Shown piece by piece: positions 1 to 6,301 of a stretch of DNA of 11,850 nucleotides (position 1 is its first letter; each line of letters starts with the position of its first letter). Source of the stretch: Maricaulis sp. (GTDB taxonomy: Bacteria; Pseudomonadota; Alphaproteobacteria; Caulobacterales; Maricaulaceae); contig NZLV01000007.1 of the NCBI GenBank assembly GCA_002694345.1, positions 12,774 to 24,623 on the forward strand. Reading direction: 5' to 3'. The translations under genes were made by a program, and so were the position numbers. The notes under the pieces were generated by a model. The model made no database searches and was not told where the DNA came from. It saw only the letters and a list, made by a program, of their open reading frames with translations.

Positions 1-589
1 GCCGGGTGAAAACACCGAACGGGGTCTCAGAGCGGTCCAGATCGGCATCAAACCCCTGTGAGAGATTGACCTGGAAGACATCGCCGGCCCGGATATAGGC
101 CTTGGCTGTTCGGGCCGCAGCCAGATAGGTCTCGACAGACCAGCGCGGCGACCAGGAAGCCGGCGCGGCAGGTGCGGTCTCGGGCGGCTCCACTCCTTGA
201 CCCAGCCGGGCCACAAAGGCGTCCGCCGCCGCCCGGTCGGGAGCGAAGATCTCCAGCCGGTCCGTTTCGCGATCGAAACGAGCCCAGACCGGATAGCGCC
301 CCACCATCAGGGGCGGCCAGCGCGGGTCCAGATGCGGCAGGCGCTCAAAAGCAGCGGCCAGATCATAGCCGAACAGGCCGGCATGCAGGGCATCACCCTG
401 ACGGGCCGAGGCAGACAGCGCCTCGAAGGCCGCGCGCCCCTCCCCCTCGAACACGGCATCCGGCGCCGCGAAGATGCGGGCTCGTCCCTGCCGTCCATCA
501 TGCAACAACAGGGCGTGCGCCTGCCCGGACAGCGGCGCAAACGCCGCCAGCGGGTCACGCCAGGGCAATCGAAGAACGGGATCGGTCAT
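1..589 (-). CDS. pabB: Aminodeoxychorismate synthase component I, N-terminal part (cut by window edge)
   Basis: The N-terminal 196 residues of a chorismate-binding enzyme are visible; the 3' end lies beyond base 1. Component I of aminodeoxychorismate synthase aminates chorismate to 4-amino-4-deoxychorismate for p-aminobenzoate and folate synthesis, with ammonia from a PabA glutaminase. Seen: the N-terminal domain signature GLFGYDL (residues 71-77) and the start of the chorismate-binding domain, YIRAGDVFQVNLSQ (165-178), followed by the expected 'F-D-A-D-L ... P-F-G-V-F-T-R' stretch. Both are typical of the PabB/TrpE family; the short N-terminal domain favours PabB over TrpE. The ATG at 587-589 lies 7 nt after the stop of the upstream phosphatase gene, so the two are probably co-transcribed. 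No strong Shine-Dalgarno sequence is seen, consistent with translational coupling. The catalytic C-terminal half is not in view, so anthranilate synthase is not strictly excluded. Confidence 0.82.
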   Translation of the reverse strand, partial: MTDPVLRLPWRDPLAAFAPLSGQAHALLLHDGRQGRARIFAAPDAVFEGEGRAAFEALSASARQGDALHAGLFGYDLAAAFERLPHLDPRWPPLMVGRYPVWARFDRETDRLEIFAPDRAAADAFVARLGQGVEPPETAPAAPASWSPRWSVETYLAAARTAKAYIRAGDVFQVNLSQGFDADLDRSETPFGVFTR

Positions 590-596
590 GGCCGTA

Positions 597-1358
597 TCAG
601 GCGAGCCAGCGTTGTCGCAGCGCCTGGCGCTCCGCCTCGGTAATGCCCAGCTGCTCGGTGACATACTGGTCGGTCGAGCCCATCGTGCGGAAGGCTTCTT
701 CCAGATAGTCTGCCTCAACACCCAGGAAGACCTGCATGATCGCAGCATTCATCGGCTGGCCATCCTCCGAGCGCACGCGCTCCTGGATGCGCGGAATGAT
801 CTCGTCGAAATTCACCGCCTTGTTGGTCAGCAGATAGTCTTCCACGATCTCGTCATGGGCGACGCCCAGCTCGTCCAGGATCAGCGCACAGAAAATCCCG
901 GTGCGGTCCTTGCCGGCAGCGCAGTGCACGAGAAAGCCCGAATCCGCTTCGCCAGAGGCCAGCGCCTTGTAGGCGGCGCGATAGACTTCCTGATTGCAGG
1001 CTTCCATCGGAATGCGGCGATAGGCGGACATCATGTAATCGCGGACCGCCTCTTCGGTGTGCACACCCTTGCGCAGGAAGGCCAGGTGCGGCGGTTCGCC
1101 CGAATTGCCCTGGTCGGAGGCAATGACGCGGACATGCTCCGGCCAGTCGAAGGGCTCATTATCCCGTTCGCGGCGCTTGCGCAGATCGGCCACGACCTTG
1201 ATGCCGAGATCCTCGAACACGGCGCGGTCGGCCTCGCTGGCCCGGCTTTGATGGCCGGACCGGTAAAGCCCTTCACGGACCGTGGCACCATCGGCTGCGT
1301 CATAGCCGTGGAAGTGTCGGAAATTGTGGACGCCGTCGAGCGGCTTGATGCGTGTCAT
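597..1358 (-). CDS. Tyrosine/lipid phosphatase, Y_phosphatase3 (MptpB-like) family
   Basis: A 253-residue cytosolic phosphatase. Seen: the cysteine-phosphatase P-loop HCAAGKDRTG at residues 145-154, with nucleophile Cys146 and phosphate-binding Arg152. Upstream are the family's N-terminal blocks NFR (12-14), LYRSG (31-35) and VADLR (56-60). Known of the family: PF13350 enzymes such as Mycobacterium PtpB dephosphorylate phosphotyrosine, and those with Lys in the P-loop (HCxxGKDR) often also act on phosphoinositides or phosphoserine/threonine. The natural substrate here cannot be read from the sequence. I chose the ATG at 1356-1358 because the protein then begins MTRIKPLDGVHNFR, as in relatives; an upstream in-frame TTG at 1394 would add 12 poorly conserved residues. 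No clear Shine-Dalgarno is seen. It is followed 7 nt later by pabB and is divergent from the dioxygenase gene at 1525. Confidence 0.85.
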   Translation of the reverse strand: MTRIKPLDGVHNFRHFHGYDAADGATVREGLYRSGHQSRASEADRAVFEDLGIKVVADLRKRRERDNEPFDWPEHVRVIASDQGNSGEPPHLAFLRKGVHTEEAVRDYMMSAYRRIPMEACNQEVYRAAYKALASGEADSGFLVHCAAGKDRTGIFCALILDELGVAHDEIVEDYLLTNKAVNFDEIIPRIQERVRSEDGQPMNAAIMQVFLGVEADYLEEAFRTMGSTDQYVTEQLGITEAERQALRQRWLA

Positions 1359-1524
1359 GTCTTTTGAGGTACGCAATCCCTTGCCCCGCCGCAAGCTCCA
1401 TTCCGGCTGACGCCTGTCCGGACCGCTGGATTACCCCCGGTCCGGGCAACAGACCTGCTATTGTCGCCTCTCCCAAATCGGTTAGTCTTCCGGCCTCGAT
1501 CTGGACACGAGGCGCTGGAACCCG
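1359..1524. other. Divergent intergenic region (phosphatase / PhyH-family gene)
   Basis: This 166-bp gap between divergent genes must hold the promoters for the phosphatase-pabB pair (leftward) and the dioxygenase-dehydrogenase pair (rightward). I looked for -35/-10 pairs and the Caulobacter-type GCTANAWC element and found none convincing. A TTGTCG near 1463 has no good partner at 16-18 bp. No RNA gene, riboswitch or repeat is apparent. Confidence 0.5.
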
Positions 1525-2235
1525 ATGCCCACATCCTGGCAGGACATCAAGCGAACACTGGACGAACGCGGCTTCACGGATCCGATGACATTGCGCTTTC
1601 CGGAGGCGGCCGATGCGGTCTTCGAGGAGACCGCCAAACTCGCCCTCTACACCCGCAATCCGCACATCCGTTTCGAAACAGTCCGGCAGCTGGTGAGTGA
1701 TCCGGCGATCACGGAAGCCGTCGCGCAATTGTGCGGGTCCGGCTTTGTCCTCTGGCGCAGCGCCTTCTTCAACAAAGTGCCCGGTGCGCGCGAGATCGGC
1801 TGGCACCATGACAAGCACTTCTCCGACGGCGATGATCTGGTGAAGCTGGAAATGGATCTGCCGCACTATTCGGTCTTCATTTCCGTCACCCAGACCGGTT
1901 CCGACAATGGGATGCTGGAATTCGTCGCGGGCTCCCATGTCGATGATCTGGACATGAATCGCGACCCGCGGCCCTATCACCAGCGCCCACCGAACGAGCA
2001 CAACCTGCCCGGCCTGAGCCCGGCGGTCGAGGCCCGCGTGATCGCTACGCCGCTGCCCCAATACACCTTCATGGTCTTCCACTCGGCCATCCTGCACCGC
2101 AGCCTGCAGAACACCAGCGGCGACCGCCGGCTGGGCCTGGCCCTGCGCCTGTCGCCGGGCGATCTGACCTTTCCGGAGGCCCAGGCGACCGCGAAGGACA
2201 TCCTGCCCTATCCCTGCGCGACAGTCCCGGCATGA
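1525..2235 (+). CDS. Phytanoyl-CoA dioxygenase (PhyH) family Fe(II)/2-oxoglutarate oxygenase
   Basis: A 236-residue cytosolic protein with the double-stranded beta-helix oxygenase signature. Seen: the metal-binding H-x-D in WHHDKHF (His94, Asp96), the NGMLEFVAGSH segment (128-138) typical of PhyH-family proteins, and a distal metal His at 191 in 'F-H-S-A-I-L-H-R-S', followed by N-T-S-G-D-R-R-L-G (196-204), which contains the Arg expected to bind 2-oxoglutarate. Known of the family: it hydroxylates (or, in some members, halogenates) lipids, amino acids, ectoine or secondary metabolites, using O2 and 2-oxoglutarate. The substrate here is not recognisable. Its TGA overlaps the ATG of the next gene (ATGA at 2232-2235), so it is translationally coupled to a short-chain dehydrogenase; an oxygenase-oxidoreductase pair is a sensible hydroxylate-then-oxidise unit (inference). 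The ATG start has only a weak upstream GGAA. Confidence 0.85.
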   Translation: MPTSWQDIKRTLDERGFTDPMTLRFPEAADAVFEETAKLALYTRNPHIRFETVRQLVSDPAITEAVAQLCGSGFVLWRSAFFNKVPGAREIGWHHDKHFSDGDDLVKLEMDLPHYSVFISVTQTGSDNGMLEFVAGSHVDDLDMNRDPRPYHQRPPNEHNLPGLSPAVEARVIATPLPQYTFMVFHSAILHRSLQNTSGDRRLGLALRLSPGDLTFPEAQATAKDILPYPCATVPA

Positions 2236-2927
2236 CCGGCCAACCGGCCTGGCTCATCCTTGGCGGCAGTCGCGGCATCGGGGCCGGGCTGGTGGAGGCC
2301 TGCCTGTCTCGCGGCTATCCCACCCTGGCGACCTATCGCGCAGGCCGGCCCGGTGCGCTGACCGCCCTGGAAGACGCGTATCCGGACCAGCTGCACCTGT
2401 TTGAATGCGATGTTGCCAGCGATGACTCGGTCCGGGCCCTCGCTGCGGCGACCGACGGCCTCGCCATCGGAACGGTGATTTTCAATGCCGGGGTCTTCGG
2501 CCAGCGGACGGATGGATTTGCGGGCAGCGACACGGCCGACATGATGTCCGCTTTCAACGTCAATGCGCTCGGCTTTGTCCGCACGCTGGACGCCTTTGCC
2601 GGACGGCTGGAAGGCGAACGTCGCCACATCACCGCGATCACCAGCCTGTTCGGCTCCAACAGCAAGCCGGGCCAGGGCCATCTCGCCTACCGGGCCTCCA
2701 AGGCCGCCCTGAACCGCATCATCACCGCCACGGCGCCCGAGCTGAAAGCCCAGTGCGTGACCCTGACGGCTTTCCGTCCGGGCTGGGTCCGCACGGAGAT
2801 GAACGGGATGACCGGCGATGTCAGTCCACGCGAATCCGGCGAGGGCATTGTGCGCACGCTGGAAGCCGCTGGTCCGGACGCCTCGGGCACGCTGCTGGAC
2901 TATACCGGCATCACCCTGGACTGGTAG
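2232..2927 (+). CDS. Short-chain dehydrogenase/reductase (SDR) family oxidoreductase
   Basis: A 231-residue classical SDR with a Rossmann fold. Seen: the dinucleotide-binding GGSRGIG (residues 11-17), NAG (85-87), the catalytic Ser138, Tyr153 and Lys157 in S-(14)-Y-x-x-x-K spacing, and 'RPGWVRTEM' (182-190) after the active site. Asp60 in E-C-D-V matches the adenine-binding acid of the family; the Arg at position 14 (G-S-R-G) and Arg36 after the second strand lean towards NADP(H), but this is uncertain. It reduces or oxidises a carbonyl/alcohol substrate that the sequence does not identify. It overlaps the upstream PhyH-family gene by 4 bp (ATGA), so the two are co-translated and probably act on the same molecule. 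Its TAG lies only 6 bp from the stop of the convergent membrane-protein gene, with no terminator hairpin between. Confidence 0.9.
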   Translation: MTGQPAWLILGGSRGIGAGLVEACLSRGYPTLATYRAGRPGALTALEDAYPDQLHLFECDVASDDSVRALAAATDGLAIGTVIFNAGVFGQRTDGFAGSDTADMMSAFNVNALGFVRTLDAFAGRLEGERRHITAITSLFGSNSKPGQGHLAYRASKAALNRIITATAPELKAQCVTLTAFRPGWVRTEMNGMTGDVSPRESGEGIVRTLEAAGPDASGTLLDYTGITLDW

Positions 2928-2933
2928 CAGCGC

Positions 2934-3566
2934 CTAGCGCCGCAGGCCGGCCTCATCGAGCCGTTCCAGCTGACTGCGGTAGTGCTCGAGCAGGAAGCGT
3001 TCCTGCGAGGCGAGTTCGGAAAAGCCGACCTGGGTAAAGCGCAGGCTGGGCGCCAGGTCCTGCTCGCGCATGATGTTCGGACCTGCGAACAAGAGCTCGA
3101 CAATCTGGCGCCAGGTCGATTCCACACCGCTGGCCTGCATTTCATAGATCCGCGCCGTGCCGGCCACGAGTTCATAGGGCAGGACATCCAGCTGGCCGTG
3201 CTGCTGGGCGTGGGTCCAGGCGAAATCGGACAGGCCCGGCGCATTGATGCCGCGGGGCAGGATACGCGGGAATTCGTCGAACACGATGCCCCGGACCGGG
3301 CCGTCACCGGACTCGATCTCGTCCAGCCGATCGGAGATCAGCGCAACGACGCCCTCATGGTAGACCACGACCGCTTCCAGCTGCGCGATATTGTCCTCGA
3401 TCTCGGCCGCCACACGCACCATGGCGTCCTCTGCCGCCTGCCGGTCGGCCACGGTTTCGCGCCATTCATTGACCACGAAACCCAGCACAACGGCGAAGAC
3501 GATCAAGACGCCTTCGACCACGGCACGGCCGAGCCAGGCAGACACAGGAGAGGACGACGTCGACAT
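2934..3566 (-). CDS. Small membrane protein with one N-terminal transmembrane helix, function unknown
   Basis: A 210-residue protein that I do not recognise as a named gene. Seen: one hydrophobic helix near the N-terminus (VVEGVLIVFAVVLGFVV, about residues 16-32), followed by N-E-W-R-E and a long soluble part rich in charged and helical segments (AEDAMVRVAAEIEDNIAQLE, and the C-terminal LEHYRSQLERLDEAG). The 'E-G-x-L-I-V-x-x-V-x-L-G-F-x-x-N-E-W-R-E' pattern at the membrane edge is shared with uncharacterised DUF6090-like bacterial proteins (from memory, not searched). The ATG at 3566 is preferred because GCGGA lies 7 nt upstream; an in-frame ATG at 3596 would add 10 residues but lacks a ribosome-binding site. 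It lies downstream of amn on the same strand (87 nt) and may be in its operon. It ends 6 bp from the convergent SDR gene. Confidence 0.7.
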   Translation of the reverse strand: MSTSSSPVSAWLGRAVVEGVLIVFAVVLGFVVNEWRETVADRQAAEDAMVRVAAEIEDNIAQLEAVVVYHEGVVALISDRLDEIESGDGPVRGIVFDEFPRILPRGINAPGLSDFAWTHAQQHGQLDVLPYELVAGTARIYEMQASGVESTWRQIVELLFAGPNIMREQDLAPSLRFTQVGFSELASQERFLLEHYRSQLERLDEAGLRR

Positions 3567-3653
3567 GGGAAAATCCGCTTTTGTTTCCGCCAGCATAGGC
3601 AGAAGTCGATCGCGGCGTCACCCTCAAGCTGTGCCGGGCTGGCCCGATCCGCC

Positions 3654-5117
3654 CTAGCGGAAGGGCGGCTCGTCGAAACTGCGCAGCTTGCGCGAATGCA
3701 GGGCCGCCCCCTCATCCTTCTTGAGGATCTCGATGGTCTCGAGACCTGCCGCCAGGTGTTCCGACACCGAGCGCTGGTAGAAGAGATTGGCCGCACCGGG
3801 CAGTTTCAGCTCGCCATGCAACGGCTTGTCGGAGACGCAGAGCAGCGTGCCATAGGGCACCCGCAGGCGCAGGCCGTTGGCGGCGATGGTCGCCGATTCC
3901 ATGTCCACCGCGATGGCGCGGGACTGGTTGATCCGGCGGGCCTGCTGGGCATAGCGCAGCTCCCAGTTCCGGTCGGCATAGGTCGCCACCGTCCCGGTGC
4001 GCAGGCGCGCTTTCAGCGCTTCACCCGTATCCCCGGACACGCTGGCCACCGCCTCTTCAAGGGCGATCTGGATTTCCGCGATCGGCGGCACCGGCACGGA
4101 CAGGGGCAGGTCCTCGTCCAGCACCGAGTCATAGCGCAGATAGGCGTGAGCCAGGACGTAGTCACCCAGGCGCTGCGAGTGACGCAATCCACCGCAATGG
4201 CCGATCATCAGCCAGCATTGCGGGCGCAGGACGGCGAGGTGGTCGGTGATATTCTTCGCATTGGACGGACCGACCCCGATATTCACCAGGGTGATGCCCC
4301 GCCCGCCCGGCGCCTTGAGGTGATAGGCCGGCATCTGGAAACGCCGCCAGGGCGCGCCCTCGACCACGGCGTGGGCGTTGGGCGTGTCCGCGGTCACCGT
4401 CACATTGCCGGCCGCCGAGAAGTCCTCATAGTGATTGTCTTCCTTCAGCTGGCGGATCGCCCAAGCGGTGAAGGCATCGACATAGCGGTGGTAATTGGTG
4501 AACAGGATGAATTGCTGCACGTCCTCATAGGGCGTGCCGGTGTAGTGGCGCAGGCGCTGCAGCGAGTAATCCACCCGCGGCGCCTCGAACAGGGAGAGCG
4601 GCTTCACCTCGCCCGGCACGGACGGGCGCAGCCCGTTCGGCAATTCATCATCGACCTTGGACAGGTCGGCATAGGGGAAGTGACGGACCAGCTCGGCCGG
4701 GCTGGCCGCATCCATGTCCAGATCATCCGCTCCGTCCAGCACATAGGAGAAGGGGATTTCCGTCTGCGACGGACCGGTCTGGATGGTGATCTCGTATTGA
4801 TCCTGCAGCAGGGAGAGCTGCTCGATCAGATAATCCCGGAAATGCTGGGGATTGGTGATGGTGGAGGCATAGATCCCGGTATCGGTGAACTTGCCGAAGG
4901 CGCGGCTCACCGGCGGCGGCGGCCCGTCGGGCAGATAGGTGACCCGGAGCTCCGGATACACAAAAGCGCCGGACTGGCGCTCTTTTTCACTCGGGGGATT
5001 TCCGCCATCCAGGAAAGTCTTCAAAGCGGACTGGAGGCGTTCGACGGAAGCTTGGTAGAGCGCATCCAGCTGCTCCACCGCTTCTTCTGGTGTTCTAGCA
5101 ATTTTATAGTTTGTCAT
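3654..5117 (-). CDS. amn: AMP nucleosidase
   Basis: A 487-residue cytosolic enzyme that hydrolyses AMP to adenine and ribose 5-phosphate, controlling adenylate pools and purine salvage. Length matches the E. coli enzyme (about 484). Seen: an N-terminal AMP-nucleosidase-specific domain (about residues 1-200) and a C-terminal nucleoside-phosphorylase fold with NIGVGPSNAK (279-288), WLMIGHCGGLR (302-312), the active-site VDMES (404-408) and SDKPLHGELKLPG (429-441), all diagnostic of Amn rather than of MTA or uridine phosphorylases. The ATG at 5115-5117 was chosen because GAGGT sits about 6 nt upstream and the protein then starts MTNYKIARTPEEAV; the longer reading frame up to 5315 adds 66 residues of atypical sequence that overlap the upstream gene. 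It follows the GT-like gene by 73 nt on the same strand and precedes a small membrane-protein gene. Confidence 0.95.
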   Translation of the reverse strand: MTNYKIARTPEEAVEQLDALYQASVERLQSALKTFLDGGNPPSEKERQSGAFVYPELRVTYLPDGPPPPVSRAFGKFTDTGIYASTITNPQHFRDYLIEQLSLLQDQYEITIQTGPSQTEIPFSYVLDGADDLDMDAASPAELVRHFPYADLSKVDDELPNGLRPSVPGEVKPLSLFEAPRVDYSLQRLRHYTGTPYEDVQQFILFTNYHRYVDAFTAWAIRQLKEDNHYEDFSAAGNVTVTADTPNAHAVVEGAPWRRFQMPAYHLKAPGGRGITLVNIGVGPSNAKNITDHLAVLRPQCWLMIGHCGGLRHSQRLGDYVLAHAYLRYDSVLDEDLPLSVPVPPIAEIQIALEEAVASVSGDTGEALKARLRTGTVATYADRNWELRYAQQARRINQSRAIAVDMESATIAANGLRLRVPYGTLLCVSDKPLHGELKLPGAANLFYQRSVSEHLAAGLETIEILKKDEGAALHSRKLRSFDEPPFR

Positions 5118-5190
5118 CGCGCACCTCATGCCTGAATTTGCGTCATGCGTAAATACGCTGTCGAAGCTCGCGCCGAGTCCGGGGGCGACC
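5118..5190 (-). promoter_or_regulatory. amn leader/intergenic segment with ribosome-binding site and short palindrome
   Basis: This 73-bp gap between the GT-like gene and amn contains the amn Shine-Dalgarno (GAGGT on the minus strand, about 5 nt before the ATG) and a 12-bp palindrome, GCGTA-AA-TACGC, at 5147-5158. It is more AT-rich than its flanks, which fits an amn promoter or a regulator site, but no good -35/-10 pair is evident and the palindrome could be chance. Confidence 0.35.
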
Positions 5191-6174
5191 TCAGACCGGC
5201 GGCCTTTCCCCGAGCGGTGAGACATTGCGGCCCTCTTCCCAATCATCGATCCAGGCCAGGCTGGCCCCGTCCGACCACACCCAGCTGGCCAGCGGAAACA
5301 GGGAGGAGGCTCCACCGATCACGGACGCCTCCGACAAGCGATCGAAATCCGCAAGGGTTCGCGCCAGGCGGCCCAGCTTGCTCGCATGCGGCGCGCCCAG
5401 ATAGGTCTGGAACGGCACTTCCGGCAGCGGGGTATCGGCGGCGGCGCGACCACCCACGGCACGCGCCAGGCTGTCGGCGACAGCAGAATTGTCGCTCAGC
5501 ACCAGCACGTCCTGGATCTGGTGTTCGCGGCGCAGAGCCTCAATTCGGTCAGCATAGTGCGCCATCAGCGTGTTGAACCGTTCGGTTCCGCCCATCGGCC
5601 GGCCTGACAGCGCCTCGCCATTGCCGTGGCGGACATGGATGCCGATGAACGGGCCCGTTGCCCTGTCCGCATCGCCAGCCCGGAGCCGGGGCGGGAAGGC
5701 AGGCACGCCGGCATAATAGGCCTCCACACCCGGGAAGGGCAGGAAGGGACACAGCGTGTCGATATAGACGACGTCCGCTTCGGGCAGCTGTCCCTGGCTC
5801 AGCAGGTCGCGAAACTCGGGCAGAAGACAGACCTGGAAATCCATTCCGGCAAGGACATCGTGCTGGCCGGGAACCAGATCCAGCCGGTCCGACCGGCAAG
5901 CCACCATGACCGCCCGGCCATTATCCCGGGCCTGCTCCAGGCTTTGATCAAAGACTTCACTGGAAAAGCAGGACCGGTCCTCCCCCAGCGCAAAGAAGGT
6001 CTCGAAGAACGGGTCGACATCCTGCGTGGGATCGACGGCCAGGACATTGTGCCGGATCGAGCAGCAAAACCGCCATCCCAGACGGTCCGCAAGGTGTTTG
6101 TAGAGCGCAATACTGGCGAGGAGATGGCCCAGCCCGATGGCATCGCCCGCCTGAAAGAGAAGCGTTCTGTTCAT
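5191..6174 (-). CDS. Putative NodZ/GT23-like glycosyltransferase (fucosyltransferase-like)
   Basis: A 327-residue protein. Seen: an N-terminal 'G-L-G-H-L-L-A-S-I-x-L-Y' segment (14-25) resembling the acceptor-side start of GT-B enzymes, then IGIHVRHGNGE at 177-187, VLVLSDNSAVADSL (223-236) and a C-terminal SEASVIGGASSLFPLASW (281-298). The H-x-R-x-G-x-G-E block is the donor-binding 'HxR' motif seen in the alpha-1,6-fucosyltransferase family (rhizobial NodZ and GT23 relatives), where its Arg is essential; the C-terminal SVIGGASS block fits the 'S-x-x-S/F' donor pocket of these enzymes. From this I infer sugar transfer from a nucleotide sugar to a glycan or lipid-linked sugar. Acceptor and donor are unknown and no signal peptide is seen. 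The ATG at 6172-6174 has a strong Shine-Dalgarno (TGGAGG, 6 nt upstream); a TTG at 6249 in frame would add 25 residues. It is divergent from the crotonase gene, and amn follows it by 73 nt. Confidence 0.55.
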   Translation of the reverse strand: MNRTLLFQAGDAIGLGHLLASIALYKHLADRLGWRFCCSIRHNVLAVDPTQDVDPFFETFFALGEDRSCFSSEVFDQSLEQARDNGRAVMVACRSDRLDLVPGQHDVLAGMDFQVCLLPEFRDLLSQGQLPEADVVYIDTLCPFLPFPGVEAYYAGVPAFPPRLRAGDADRATGPFIGIHVRHGNGEALSGRPMGGTERFNTLMAHYADRIEALRREHQIQDVLVLSDNSAVADSLARAVGGRAAADTPLPEVPFQTYLGAPHASKLGRLARTLADFDRLSEASVIGGASSLFPLASWVWSDGASLAWIDDWEEGRNVSPLGERPPV

Positions 6175-6301
6175 TCCGGGCCTCCAGCCACCAGACGGAC
6201 ACGCAGCAGCGACGGCCCGGAGCCGCGCAACGTGCGGGGTAGGAATCAAGGTTTAGCCCGCGTATGTGTCAGGAAACATCCAGAAACTGACAAATCACAC
6301 C
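6175..6301. promoter_or_regulatory. Divergent intergenic region with 26-bp spaced inverted repeat
   Basis: This 127-bp gap separates the leftward GT-like gene from the rightward crotonase gene. TGTCAG at 6267-6272 and CTGACA at 6287-6292 form perfect 6-bp arms around a 14-nt centre, ending 9 nt before the crotonase ATG. Such a spaced palindrome at a start could be an operator for a dimeric repressor or a weak stem-loop over the ribosome-binding region; the sequence alone does not decide. No clear sigma-70 elements were found. Confidence 0.35.

Noticed and set aside
40..65. Apparent frameshift in pabB near the left edge
   Set aside because: It arose from a miscopied base; rereading the complement gives a continuous FQVNLSQGFDADL frame with no shift.
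3634..3647. CGGGC-TG-GCCCG hairpin as a terminator after amn
   Set aside because: The stem is 5 bp with a 2-nt loop and lacks a T-run; it is unlikely to terminate and is common in GC-rich DNA.
2982..5135. 717-codon open frame on the plus strand
   Set aside because: It lies antisense to the membrane-protein and amn genes, and its translation (runs of Gly/Arg/His/Gln/Asp with no domain signature) is the usual shadow frame of GC-rich coding DNA.
5118..5315. N-terminal 66-residue extension of amn
   Set aside because: It would overlap the upstream GT-like gene, has atypical composition and is not part of known AMP nucleosidases; the ATG at 5117 has a good GAGGT ribosome-binding site.
6175..6249. 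25-residue extension of the GT-like protein from a TTG start
   Set aside because: The internal ATG at 6174 has a strong TGGAGG ribosome-binding site at ideal spacing, and the extension contains that site.
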